DNA of 37,250 nucleotides from an uncultured Bacteroidales bacterium (GTDB lineage Bacteria > Bacteroidota > Bacteroidia > Bacteroidales > UBA932): assembly GCA_946403855.1 (NCBI GenBank), contig CAMJBH010000018.1, positions 1-37,250 on the forward strand, read 5' to 3'. This document shows, one piece after another, positions 24,599-32,628 of the stretch. The translations under genes were made by a program, and so were the position numbers. Under the pieces are notes generated by a model, which saw only the letters and a list, made by a program, of their open reading frames with translations, was not told where the DNA came from and did not search any database. Each line of letters starts with the position of its first letter. Within the stretch, counting starts at the first letter, position 1.

Positions 24599-25248
24599 GA
24601 CTGGATAAGAATACCTATGGCACAGTTCTGCTGGTCTATGCCATAAGTGCAGTGCTTTTATTTCTCCTGTTTCGCTTCGTGCATGTCTGGTGGCTTCTCT
24701 GGCCTCTGGTGTTGCTGATTTTGGCAATTTGCTTCTGGCAAACCGCTTTCCATATGGTGCCGGACCGCAAAGCTGCCGGATCGTCCACATTGGTCACTGC
24801 CGTTGCCGACGGCAAGATAGTACATGTCGAAAAAGCGTACGAGAAAGATTTTTTGAAACGTGACTGCATGATGATTTCCATATATATGGATTTCTGGGAT
24901 GTTCATGCCAACTTCTGGCCTGTGACCGGTACTGTCGAATATTCCGAGTACCACGAAGGCGAACATTTTCTGGCATTCAAGCCAAAGGCCTCCGAGGAGA
25001 ACGAGCATACATGCACGTGTATTCGGACGCCTGAGGGCAAGGAAGTCTTCTTCAAACAATTGGCCGGCGGGTTCGCAAGGCGCATCGTATGCTATGCCAA
25101 GCCCGGCATGGAGGTAGTGGCGGGAGACCAATGCGGAATCATCAAGTTCGGATCACGCATCGATATCTACCTCCCGCTGGATGCGGAGATAAAAGTAAAG
25201 CTCGGAGATGTTGTCCGAGCTTGTGAAACAGTAGTCGCCAGTATTTAA
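24595..25248 (+). CDS. psd: Phosphatidylserine decarboxylase proenzyme, short type
   Basis: This 217-residue membrane-bound enzyme converts phosphatidylserine to phosphatidylethanolamine. One or two N-terminal hydrophobic helices span residues 12-45. The core has MISIYMDFWDVHANFWPVTGTVEY (conserved Asp and His) and the self-cleavage site IKFGSRIDIY. Cleavage between Gly186 and Ser187 would create the pyruvoyl group on the alpha chain. The short form with an FGSR motif rather than LGST is typical of Bacteroidota. It directly follows cdsA, two steps away in the same phospholipid pathway; the synthase pssA is not in the window. Its stop abuts that of the convergent DUF4301 gene with no gap. Confidence 0.94.
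   Translation: MRLDKNTYGTVLLVYAISAVLLFLLFRFVHVWWLLWPLVLLILAICFWQTAFHMVPDRKAAGSSTLVTAVADGKIVHVEKAYEKDFLKRDCMMISIYMDFWDVHANFWPVTGTVEYSEYHEGEHFLAFKPKASEENEHTCTCIRTPEGKEVFFKQLAGGFARRIVCYAKPGMEVVAGDQCGIIKFGSRIDIYLPLDAEIKVKLGDVVRACETVVASI
25190..25222 (-). terminator. Intrinsic terminator for the recF-DUF4301 operon, inside psd
   Basis: AAGCTCGGA (25198-25206) and TCCGAGCTT (25214-25222) form a perfect 9-bp stem with a 7-nt loop. On the minus strand TACTTTT follows. It begins 27 nt beyond the DUF4301 stop and lies inside the last psd codons. Confidence 0.6.
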
Positions 25249-26745
25249 TTATCTATGCGCCGGACGTAAAAGGTCCAGCACAGTCTTGACCGGATTGAAC
25301 GTATCAGCCGGTACCTCTACGAATAGGGTGTTCCAATCCGACATGGCACCGTTCCAAAGTCCCGGGAGTTCCAAGGCTTTGAGTGGACGTCCTTCCAGGC
25401 TTTTGTTGCTTATGAAACCTGTTTCCGGATCTACAAAATCCGGCAGGTTGAACTTTTCACCCTTGTAATCCCGCAGACAGCATACTATATCGACAGGATT
25501 GAAGTGGGTTGCTCCTTTTAAGGCGGCCTGGGCGCCAGGATCATCGGGGTTGATCTGTGCTCCCTCGAGAATTTGGAGTGACGTGCTGCCGTCCTTCGCC
25601 TTCACGATGAAAGGACCACCGCCAGGTTCTCCTTCGTTTTTGACCATGCCGCAGACCCTTATAGGACGGTTGAGTTTTGCTCTCAGCGCCTCTGCTCGGC
25701 TGCGTGAATCTTTAGCCGGGGGCATCTCGATGCAAAGCTCGTTGCGTAAGAACAGTTCTATCTCGTTGCACAGTTCCTGGCATTCAGGAGTTGCAAACGG
25801 GTCGTCTTGCAGCATATTGTACACAGGCAAGTAGGCAAAGTCGGCCTGGTTCTTCCGCAGTTCGGTCAGCTGGTCGAGGGTATAGAGAAAATCGTATATA
25901 CGGTCGCGCAGCTGCAGGGCTTTGCCCATCAGCACCTTCTTCCATTTGTAAGTGTCTGGCTGCAGCCGTTCTGTGCAGACATTGTCTATGTTCTTAATCG
26001 ACACGAGCTCTTCCTGGACCTTGTTAAGGTTGTATATCAGGGCTCCGTGTCCGGCCGGGCGCGTCAGGGGTGTGCCGTCGTCTTTCAGGAACAGCTGCCC
26101 GTCGGGGGTGGCTGCTACCGTGTCTGTGGCTTTGTCCTGAAATGTGAATTCGACGTCGTATTTCACGCCGTAGCGTTCTTCGTACTCAGCTTGAATTTCG
26201 GAAACCGCTTTCCGGAACAGCTCTTCGTGTTCCGGGGAAATGGTTATGATGAGCTTCACGCTTCCGTCTGCGTTGCGCATGTATGCCTGCCCTTCCACGA
26301 AGTGCTCGGCTATTGCGGTCCGCACCTCATTGGGATAGCGGTGGAATTTCAGCACTCCCTTGGGCTTGTGCCCGTAGCCGAGGCCGTCGTCCGACAGGAG
26401 CTTGCGGGCTGTGTTTTGCGGATCGTATGGGGCATGTCCGAAGACTGCGGGATCGTAGAAGGCAAAGTCTTCAAGAGATTCCGCGAGCTTGCATACGGCC
26501 TCGTTCTTTTGCTCTATGCCGGCGAAGATATCTTTGAACATGCGTGATGCGGCGCCGGAGGCCGGAACAAATTTGCATCGTCCCATGACTTCGGTGCTTT
26601 CGTTGTACGCTTGGGCTTCGCTTGCCTGCGCCTCATCCAAGACAAGAATCCCGTTGCCGGGAGTGGCAGGGGCAACAATATCGAGCCAGGGGAAGCCCCT
26701 TTTGATGCGCTCGAGTTCGGCATTGATTTTAGTGGTATCAGTCAT
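25249..26745 (-). CDS. DUF4301 family protein
   Basis: The 498-residue protein matches the pattern of DUF4301, a Bacteroidota family without assigned function. The N-terminal KFVPASGAASRMFKDIFAG is nucleotidyltransferase-like (the G-rich ASGAASRM stretch recalls a sugar-phosphate nucleotidyltransferase loop). PKGVLKFHRYPNEVRTAIAEH and a long C-terminal part with FKGATHFNPVD-type sequence follow. No signal peptide or membrane helix is visible, so it is probably cytoplasmic. Nucleotide transfer is suggested only by the N-terminal glycine-rich motif. It lies 3 nt after pdxB at the end of the recF operon, and a hairpin in psd terminates it. Confidence 0.85.
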   Translation of the reverse strand: MTDTTKINAELERIKRGFPWLDIVAPATPGNGILVLDEAQASEAQAYNESTEVMGRCKFVPASGAASRMFKDIFAGIEQKNEAVCKLAESLEDFAFYDPAVFGHAPYDPQNTARKLLSDDGLGYGHKPKGVLKFHRYPNEVRTAIAEHFVEGQAYMRNADGSVKLIITISPEHEELFRKAVSEIQAEYEERYGVKYDVEFTFQDKATDTVAATPDGQLFLKDDGTPLTRPAGHGALIYNLNKVQEELVSIKNIDNVCTERLQPDTYKWKKVLMGKALQLRDRIYDFLYTLDQLTELRKNQADFAYLPVYNMLQDDPFATPECQELCNEIELFLRNELCIEMPPAKDSRSRAEALRAKLNRPIRVCGMVKNEGEPGGGPFIVKAKDGSTSLQILEGAQINPDDPGAQAALKGATHFNPVDIVCCLRDYKGEKFNLPDFVDPETGFISNKSLEGRPLKALELPGLWNGAMSDWNTLFVEVPADTFNPVKTVLDLLRPAHR

Positions 26746-26748
26746 ATG

Positions 26749-27783
26749 TCAGTCTATGAAAAATTCTCTACGGTAACGATAATTCTGACGCAGGCTTTCG
26801 AATTCCTCAGGATGTATGCGGAACATGAAGTCGTCGGTGAAAATAGGGTAGTTGTACTGTATCGTAGATGCAATCTGCCCTTCGCTGAGTCCGCGCAGAT
26901 CGAGTTTTACGGCATCTTTAGGCTCGCTGCCCGGAGAAGGGAAGAACTCGAAAAGGTCTTTGATTCCGAAGTATCTCGCAACGGACCTTACAGTCATTGA
27001 CGTTCCCAGCAATTTACCCTGATAAGAGTAACCTGCGATATGGGGAGTCGCAATATCTGCCTTCTCGATCAATTCCCGGTTGACATTGGGCTCATTGCAC
27101 CATGTGTCCAGGATGACCGGACCCAATTTCGGGATAGCCTGCAGCAGGTCGTTCTCTTCGACTACTTCGCCGCGGGATGCGTTGATGAAAAAAGCCCCCA
27201 GCTTCATTTTTGAGAAAAATGCTGCATCAGCCATCTTGCGGGTACTCTGGTTAAGCGGGACATGCAAGGTGACTATGTCTGAATTTCGGAGCAGGAAGTC
27301 CAGGTCGCAGAACTGGGCGGCACCTTCGGCCTCTGCCCTGGGAGGATCGCAGAGCAATACGTTGAATCCCAGCAGACGCAGAGTGTTGGCGACCCTGCCG
27401 CCTACATTGCCCACTCCAATTATGCCGACCTTGGCTCCTTCCAGCCGGACCCGCTTGCGCGAAGCCGTGCCGTAGATTGCGGAGATCACGTAATTCATGA
27501 CGGCGCCGGCGTTGCATCCGGCAGCGTTGCATACGTAGATGCCTCGCTGTTTGCAGTAATCGAGGTCGATGTGGTCGGTGCCTATTGTCGCGGTAGCGAT
27601 GATTTTGACGTTGCTCCCATCTAGCAGCTCAGGCGTGCAGTTGGTCCTCGTGCGGGTGATTAAAGCATCCACACCTTTGAGGTGATACGGTTTTATGGCT
27701 TGGCCGTCTATGTACTTGACCTCTGCATAAGGCTCAAATACGCCATCGATGAACGGGATGGCGCTGTCGATTACAAATTTCAT
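26749..27783 (-). CDS. pdxB: 4-phosphoerythronate dehydrogenase
   Basis: The 344-residue NAD-dependent D-2-hydroxyacid dehydrogenase oxidises 4-phospho-D-erythronate in the DXP-independent branch of pyridoxal 5'-phosphate synthesis. The catalytic-domain start VIDSAIPFIDGVFEP and the block ATIGTDHIDLDYC are typical of PdxB. The Rossmann motif is GIIGVGNVGGRVA, followed by FINASRGEVVEEN and DIATPHIAGYS with the catalytic histidine. The C-terminal extension of about 60 residues matches the PdxB dimerisation domain. Its start overlaps the end of the DciA-like gene by 4 nt and its stop is 3 nt from DUF4301. Confidence 0.94.
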   Translation of the reverse strand: MKFVIDSAIPFIDGVFEPYAEVKYIDGQAIKPYHLKGVDALITRTRTNCTPELLDGSNVKIIATATIGTDHIDLDYCKQRGIYVCNAAGCNAGAVMNYVISAIYGTASRKRVRLEGAKVGIIGVGNVGGRVANTLRLLGFNVLLCDPPRAEAEGAAQFCDLDFLLRNSDIVTLHVPLNQSTRKMADAAFFSKMKLGAFFINASRGEVVEENDLLQAIPKLGPVILDTWCNEPNVNRELIEKADIATPHIAGYSYQGKLLGTSMTVRSVARYFGIKDLFEFFPSPGSEPKDAVKLDLRGLSEGQIASTIQYNYPIFTDDFMFRIHPEEFESLRQNYRYRREFFID

Positions 27784-28112
27784 TTCAATACGATTTCTTC
27801 CACCCAGGTTACGTTAATATCATCCTGTTCGAACAGTTCGTCTCTGCTCAGCCTGTCGTTGATCATTTCCTTGAGAAACTCTTTGCGGGATGCAAGCTGG
27901 CTGAGCACTACGGACGAATTCAGTGTTATGTAAAGCTTGCCGTTCCGGAAAAACCGTTTGAGGGTGTATGGAGCGGCGCCGGAAACATCGTCCCAGGCCT
28001 TGAAGATAAGACGTGTGTTAAGGCCTGTAGTGAGGTGGGACTCGCGCAGGAACTCTTTTAGAGCCGAGCTCAGCGGCAGGGCGTTCTTCCTTTTTATCCT
28101 ATAGCTCTCCAT
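27780..28112 (-). CDS. DciA-like DUF721 protein (predicted replicative-helicase loader)
   Basis: The small 110-residue protein has the DUF721 core: an N-terminal helix (PLSSALKEFLRE), FKAWDDVSGAAPYTLKRFF, then LYITLNSSVVLSQLASRKEFLKEMIND. DUF721/DciA loads the DnaB helicase in bacteria that lack DnaC/DnaI. The assignment is by family resemblance and by its position behind recF, a frequent neighbour of dciA. Its ATG overlaps recF by 14 nt, so translation should be coupled. It overlaps pdxB by 4 nt. Confidence 0.85.
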   Translation of the reverse strand: MESYRIKRKNALPLSSALKEFLRESHLTTGLNTRLIFKAWDDVSGAAPYTLKRFFRNGKLYITLNSSVVLSQLASRKEFLKEMINDRLSRDELFEQDDINVTWVEEIVLK

Positions 28113-29208
28113 CGATTTTGCTGAAAGTGCCCGAAGCCGCCTTGAAGTATGCTCTGTCTGCTGTTATGCTGTCCACAAGGGCCTCGGTCCTGGCCTTGTC
28201 CGTGTCCGAAATAAAAATCTGGCCGAAGTCGTTGCCGGCCACCATTTGCAACATGTTACCCACGCGGTTCATGTCCAATTTGTCGAAGAGGTCGTCGAGA
28301 AGCAGGGCGGGGGACATGCCGCAGACACTTTTCATCACTTCGTACTGTGCGAACTTCAAAGCGACCAGAAAAGACTTCTGCTGCCCCTGTGAACCGCATC
28401 TGCGGATAGGGAATCCTTCCATCGCGAAGAGGAAATCGTCGCGGTGAATGCCGGAAACCGTGTAGCGGGAGGCCAGGTCGCGTTCACGGCGCGACTTCAT
28501 GAGCTCTTCAAAGTCATGGCCCTGCAGCTCGGACTTATACTCTATAGAAACTAATTCCCGGCCGCCGGAGATCGCCTCATAGTATTTAGCGACTATAGGC
28601 TGCAGGTCATTGGCGAACCGCTCTCTGGCATCCGCTATGCTGCGGGCCGGCTCCGCCATTCTGGCATCGAAGGCTTCCAGCAGACCCGGGTCGGGCCTGT
28701 CTTCCTTAAGCAAGCGGTTGCGTTGGGCGAGCAAGCGATTGTATTGCTGCATGTCCGACAAGTACTTCCGGTCTGTCTGGGACAGGAAGGCATTGACGAA
28801 CCTTCTCCTTTCTTCTCCGGATTCGCTGACCAGTTCCGTGTCGGCAGGCGACACCATGACGACGGGCAGAACGCCTATATGCTCGGAAATGCGTGTATAT
28901 GTTTTGTCGTCGCGTTTAACCTTTTTTTCGGCCCCTTCGCTAACATGGATGGAGAACAGAGAGTCGGAACCGTCTTCCATGGCGTACAGGCCGCTGATGG
29001 CAAAAGAAGAGCAGCCGTGCCTGAAATTGAATTTCTCCGCAGAGCGTATCCCGCTCTTTGTCATGGAAAGGTAGTGTATGGCATCCAGCAAGTTGGTCTT
29101 TCCTTCACCGTTTCCACCCCAGATACAATTAATGTTCGGGGAGAAGGCGACTTCTTGCAGTTCTATGTTTCGAAAATCCTGTATGATTATTTTCTTCAGT
29201 ACGGGCAT
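28099..29208 (-). CDS. recF: DNA replication and repair protein RecF
   Basis: The 369-residue SMC-like ATPase has Walker A IWGGNGEGKTNLLDAI near residue 31, the signature motif GSQGQQKSFLVALKF and Walker B PALLLDDLFDKLD, with the coiled middle between them shorter than in SMC proteins. With RecO and RecR it helps load RecA at single-strand gaps. Length equals the family norm. It heads a leftward unit recF, dciA-like, pdxB, DUF4301. A minus-strand TAATTTTG at 29220-29213 would place transcription start almost on the ATG at 29208, suggesting a leaderless or nearly leaderless message. Confidence 0.96.
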   Translation of the reverse strand: MPVLKKIIIQDFRNIELQEVAFSPNINCIWGGNGEGKTNLLDAIHYLSMTKSGIRSAEKFNFRHGCSSFAISGLYAMEDGSDSLFSIHVSEGAEKKVKRDDKTYTRISEHIGVLPVVMVSPADTELVSESGEERRRFVNAFLSQTDRKYLSDMQQYNRLLAQRNRLLKEDRPDPGLLEAFDARMAEPARSIADARERFANDLQPIVAKYYEAISGGRELVSIEYKSELQGHDFEELMKSRRERDLASRYTVSGIHRDDFLFAMEGFPIRRCGSQGQQKSFLVALKFAQYEVMKSVCGMSPALLLDDLFDKLDMNRVGNMLQMVAGNDFGQIFISDTDKARTEALVDSITADRAYFKAASGTFSKIDGEL

Positions 29209-29241
29209 ACTGCAAAATTAGGATTTATTATTTGAATTTAC

Positions 29242-29249
29242 TACCTTTG
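29242..29249 (+). promoter_or_regulatory. Candidate -7 element for the TPR-yebC unit
   Basis: TACCTTTG matches TAnnTTTG exactly and would initiate near 29255, about 30 nt before ATG 29285. At 21 bp upstream only TTA (29218-29220) is found instead of TTG, so the -33 element is weak. Confidence 0.45.
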
Positions 29250-29284
29250 TCAGCTAATTTATTGGAAAATTAAAACTATCTTAT

Positions 29285-29959
29285 ATGGCAAAGCAAAATG
29301 TTAACGACAAGGAGGCTCTCCGTCAGGAAGCATTGCAGGAGACAGTCTCCAAAACTGATCAGTTTTACAACGAGAACAAGAAGACCATCTGGACTGTTGC
29401 GACAATAGTGCTCGTACTGGCCCTCGCGGTCTTCGCCTACATCAAGTTGATTTATCAGCCCAAGTGCGTCGAGGCCACCCAGCAGGCATACCCTGCAGAG
29501 CAGAGCTTCTCGAACGGCGAATATGAACTTGCACTCAAAGGCGACGGCAATGTGCTCGGTCTGGCCGACGTCATTGACCAGTACGGCGCCAAGGCCGGTT
29601 CCGCCATTTTCATGGAGGCAGGAATCTGCGCCCTTCAGCTTGGAGAGTATGAGCAGGCACTTCAGTACCTCAAGAAATATAACGGCAAGGAGCCTATCAC
29701 CGCTGCACGTGCCATCGCATGCGAGGGCGATGCATACGCCGGACTTGAGAAGTACAACGAGGCCGTCGCCGCTTATCTGAAAGCTGCTGCCAAGGCTGAC
29801 AACGTGTTCGCCGCCGCATATCTGCTCAAGGCAGGTATCCTCTCTGAGGAGCTTGGCAACAAAGACAAGGCCCTGGAGTGCTATAAGACCATCAAGGACA
29901 AGTACCCTCAGTCAATCGAAGGTTACGATATCGACAAATATATTACTCGCGTTCAGTAG
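29285..29959 (+). CDS. TPR-repeat protein with an N-terminal membrane anchor
   Basis: The 224-residue product has about 33 polar residues, then a single hydrophobic helix (TIWTVATIVLVLALAVFAYI), then an alpha-helical region with tetratricopeptide-like units. Examples are AGICALQLGEYEQALQYLKKY, ACEGDAYAGLEKYNEAVAAY and KAGILSEELGNKDKALECYK. The layout resembles YfgM/Bacteroidota TPR proteins, anchored in the inner membrane with the TPR domain outside the cytoplasm, possibly assisting envelope protein folding or assembly. That role is inference. A yebC-type gene begins 3 nt after the stop, so they share a transcript. Confidence 0.85.
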   Translation: MAKQNVNDKEALRQEALQETVSKTDQFYNENKKTIWTVATIVLVLALAVFAYIKLIYQPKCVEATQQAYPAEQSFSNGEYELALKGDGNVLGLADVIDQYGAKAGSAIFMEAGICALQLGEYEQALQYLKKYNGKEPITAARAIACEGDAYAGLEKYNEAVAAYLKAAAKADNVFAAAYLLKAGILSEELGNKDKALECYKTIKDKYPQSIEGYDIDKYITRVQ

Positions 29960-29962
29960 GTT

Positions 29963-30712
29963 ATGGGAAGAGCATTTGAATTCCGCAAAGAAAGGAAACT
30001 GAAGCGTTGGGGACACATGGCCCGAACCTTCACCAAACTTGGCAAAGAAATCACAATAGCTGTCAAACAGGGAGGACCCGATGTTACCGGAAATCCCCGT
30101 CTCCGTGCGCTGATGGCGGAAGCCAGGTCAGAACAGATGCCCAAGGAAAACATCGAGCGCGCAATAAAGAAAGCCACTGAGAGCAAGCAGGGAGACTTCA
30201 AAGAGATTATCTACGAAGGCTTCGGTCCTTTCGGTATCGCATATCTCGTGGAAGCCGCAACCGACAACAATACCCGCACCGTTGCTAACGTACGCAGTTA
30301 TTTCAACAAATGTGGCGGATCATTGGGTACCACCGGTTCTGTTTCCTTCATGTTCGACCGTAAATGTACTTTCCGCGTCAAGGAGAAGGAAGGCATCGAC
30401 CTTGAGGAACTCGAACTCGAGCTCATCGACTACGGAGTGGAGGAACTCTTCGAGCAGGTCGAGGTTGACAAAGACGACAACGAGACCAAGGTGATTGTGA
30501 TCTATGGCGAATATGCTTCTTACGGAGCTATCCAGAAATACATCGAAGAGAATGGTTTCGAGATGATTTCCGGAGGTTTCGAGCAGATTCCCAACGTGGA
30601 CCTGAAGGACGTCACGCCCGAACAGCGCGCAACTTTGGACAAGCTCACCGGTCTCCTCGAAGATGATGAGGACGTTACCAATGTCTATACTACCATGAAG
30701 CCTGAAGAGTAG
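29963..30712 (+). CDS. YebC/PmpR-family protein (TACO1-like)
   Basis: The 249-residue protein has the three-domain YebC layout: the positively charged start MGRAFEFRKERKLKRWGHMA, then ITIAVKQGGPDVTGNPRLRALMAEAR, PKENIERAIKKA, YEGFGPFGIAYLVEAATDNNTRT and GGSLGTTGSVSFMFDRK. Family members have been described as DNA-binding regulators and, more recently, as ribosome-associated factors that ease translation of proline-rich stretches. Both roles remain possible. It follows the TPR gene by 3 nt and is ended by a strong hairpin at 30731. Confidence 0.93.
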   Translation: MGRAFEFRKERKLKRWGHMARTFTKLGKEITIAVKQGGPDVTGNPRLRALMAEARSEQMPKENIERAIKKATESKQGDFKEIIYEGFGPFGIAYLVEAATDNNTRTVANVRSYFNKCGGSLGTTGSVSFMFDRKCTFRVKEKEGIDLEELELELIDYGVEELFEQVEVDKDDNETKVIVIYGEYASYGAIQKYIEENGFEMISGGFEQIPNVDLKDVTPEQRATLDKLTGLLEDDEDVTNVYTTMKPEE

Positions 30713-30730
30713 CTTCTGAGTAAAAATACA

Positions 30731-30767
30731 AAATGCCGCACCAGTATCATGGTGCGGCATTTTTTTA
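30731..30767. terminator. Strong bidirectional terminator between yebC and the DUF2807 gene
   Basis: AAATGCCGCACCA (30731-30743) is the perfect complement of TGGTGCGGCATTT (30750-30762), with a 6-nt loop. A seven-T run follows on the plus strand, and the minus strand also continues T-rich (TTTTGTATTTTT). It ends both the yebC transcript and the leftward ABC operon. Confidence 0.92.
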
Positions 30768-30782
30768 TGTCTGTTTGTTAAT

Positions 30783-31493
30783 CTACCTGGGCTTTTTGAT
30801 GCTTCCGACGCCCCGTCTCATTGACCTGAAATCCGGACAAACCAGTTTGCTGGCATCTATATCGCCGGCCCCGCTGATGGTGGCTGAGCACTTATCGGCG
30901 CGTCCCGATATTTTGGCGTCTCCGGCGCCGTTTATGTTTAGAATGACTTCTTTACAGTCAACTCCGCTGAGCTCAATGTCTCCAGCGCCGTTTACCGTCA
31001 CAGAGGCTTTGCCCGTATTGAGGCCGTTTATATCGACATCTCCTGCACCGTTTACGATGACTTCGAAGTCTGAAGCCTTGATGCCGTTCGGAGCATTGAA
31101 ATCAGCGGCACCGTCAATCTTTGCACCGGTAAGTTCCGGAGAATAAACGGTGATGTCAATGTGGTTTTTCCCTGTAACCCTAATGTTTTCTTTAAATTTG
31201 AAAGACAGCAAGCCCTCTTCATTTTCAATGGAAAGATAGCCCATGACATTGTCGGGAGCGGAGATAGCTACAGAACAATCGCCTGGCATGTAGATTATAT
31301 CGCAGGAAATGTTGCAGTACAGAGAATTGAATTCTCCTACGGTAGTGTCCAGGAGGCTGCGGGTCTCGCTGGCACTTAAGTCGGTATGGTTGCTTTCGCG
31401 GAGATTTTTTAGTCCTGCATCGCTCACTTTTATGAAGCGGCAGGAGGGGAGTATGGCCAGAAGGATAACGGCCGCGATGCTTAGCTTTTTCAT
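30783..31493 (-). CDS. Head-GIN domain (DUF2807) lipoprotein
   Basis: The 236-residue product has a lipoprotein signal (KKLSIAAVILLAILPSC, lipidated Cys18). The body is a right-handed beta-helix built from short repeats with GAGD at the turns (VNGAGDVDINGL, VNGAGDIELSG, INGAGDAKISG, ISGAGDIDASK). DUF2807 proteins are surface or periplasmic and of unknown function, often next to transport or stress regulators. It starts 2 nt after the GntR gene, so it is the last gene of the ABC/GntR operon and probably under the same repressor. It ends at the strong shared terminator. Confidence 0.88.
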   Translation of the reverse strand: MKKLSIAAVILLAILPSCRFIKVSDAGLKNLRESNHTDLSASETRSLLDTTVGEFNSLYCNISCDIIYMPGDCSVAISAPDNVMGYLSIENEEGLLSFKFKENIRVTGKNHIDITVYSPELTGAKIDGAADFNAPNGIKASDFEVIVNGAGDVDINGLNTGKASVTVNGAGDIELSGVDCKEVILNINGAGDAKISGRADKCSATISGAGDIDASKLVCPDFRSMRRGVGSIKKPR

Positions 31494-31495
31494 AT

Positions 31496-31831
31496 TTAGA
31501 TGTGTTTTGTTAAATCGATTCCAAGGAGGGCTGCACGTTCGCGCAAGGCGGGCAACTCTTCTTCTATAAACTTGCGCCTTTCGGTGTCTTTAATCAACTC
31601 AACGGCATTTTCGCTCACGAAAAAACCTATTCCCCGCTGATTGAAGATGACTTTGCGTTCTGTGAGATTTTCATATGAGCGAGCCACGGTATTTGGATTC
31701 ACTCCAATCGATGCCCCCCATTCGCGGACGGAAGGAATCCGGCTGCCAGCTTTGAATTCTCCGGCGAGAATTCTGCCGCAGATATTATCCGCAATCTGGA
31801 GGTATATTGGTCTGTTGTTGTCGAATTCCAT
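31496..31831 (-). CDS. GntR-family transcriptional regulator, YtrA subfamily
   Basis: The 111-residue protein has a winged helix at about 10-75 (PIYLQIADNICGRILAGEF, RIPSVREWGASIGVNPNTVARSYENL, GIGFFVSEN) and a short helical tail of about 40 residues instead of a ligand-binding domain. This is the YtrA class, whose members repress ABC transporter operons that contain them. It lies between the membrane-protein gene (5 nt) and the DUF2807 gene (2 nt). The sequence AGTGTA-N12-TACACT in front of the operon closely resembles the known YtrA operator, so autorepression is likely. The inducer is not evident; the Bacillus relative responds to cell-wall-active antibiotics. Confidence 0.92.
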   Translation of the reverse strand: MEFDNNRPIYLQIADNICGRILAGEFKAGSRIPSVREWGASIGVNPNTVARSYENLTERKVIFNQRGIGFFVSENAVELIKDTERRKFIEEELPALRERAALLGIDLTKHI

Positions 31832-31836
31832 GGCTG

Positions 31837-32628
31837 TTAATGCTTTATGGTGCGGATCCTGAACCAGTTCAAAACCAGCAGAGTGCCAAGCGTGACGGCG
31901 AAGAACAGGTTCGCAGAGAGGTTGAGGAAATTGATAAGCTGCTCAGGATCTTGCAAGTCCTCAAAGAGCTGCGGAACAGCATCTATGCTGTCTCCAATCG
32001 TGGCGGCAAGGAGCAACGTGAATATGGTTGTCAGAACAAAGAGACAGAGAAATGTTTTGGCGGCTTTGGCTTTTTTGAAGCAGATTCCTCCCAAAGTGAA
32101 GGTAAGAGCGCAACCGCACCAGCCGAGATACAATAAGGCGGGAGCGTTGATATAGATTTCTTTGTCTCCCAGGATGTCGGCATCAAGCAGATGCGATGTC
32201 ATGCTGGGCCCATAAGCAGAAGGGGCAATCAGGCTCAACAATACATCGGAGGCTATGGAGACGACCGACAAAGTGACTGGGACAACGACGCATACGACAG
32301 CGGCCATGGAGAGCCATTTCTCGAAACTGGATGCCGGGAGCATGAGGAAATCGGAACCGAAACGCTTCTCTGTGATCGAACCGTAGATCTTTATGCCGGC
32401 ACTGACCGAAACCACGAAGATAACAATGCTGAGGCAGACAAACTTAGATTCTATAGGCAGCTCCGATGCGGTGCCGTTTTTGAGAAGGCCTATCAGTAAA
32501 TGTATGACGAACAATATTGCCGGAGAGAGACTCATGACCAGCAGGTTGGTGCCGTAAGTTGTAAAAGCGCGGCGTAAATCGAATAGGAAGTAGTTGCCGA
32601 ACCGCTTGAAACTGAACACGTTATTCAT
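31837..32628 (-). CDS. Six-helix membrane protein, ABC-transporter permease partner
   Basis: The 263-residue protein has about six hydrophobic helices, including LVMSLSPAILFVIHLLIGLL, CLSIVIFVVSVSAGIKIY, MAAVVCVVVPVTLSVVSIA and FFAVTLGTLLVLNWF. The FGSDFLMLPASSFEKWLSM motif after the second helix is typical of the small ABC-2-like membrane proteins found with YtrA-type regulators in Bacteroidota. It overlaps the ATPase gene by 8 nt, which supports a shared transporter. The substrate is unknown. Confidence 0.82.
   Translation of the reverse strand: MNNVFSFKRFGNYFLFDLRRAFTTYGTNLLVMSLSPAILFVIHLLIGLLKNGTASELPIESKFVCLSIVIFVVSVSAGIKIYGSITEKRFGSDFLMLPASSFEKWLSMAAVVCVVVPVTLSVVSIASDVLLSLIAPSAYGPSMTSHLLDADILGDKEIYINAPALLYLGWCGCALTFTLGGICFKKAKAAKTFLCLFVLTTIFTLLLAATIGDSIDAVPQLFEDLQDPEQLINFLNLSANLFFAVTLGTLLVLNWFRIRTIKH

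Noticed and set aside
30783..30850. Frameshift at the end of the DUF2807 gene
   Set aside because: The C-terminus RRGVGSIKKPR looked odd, but short basic ends after a GVGSIK-like turn occur in this family, and the stop falls just before the terminator.
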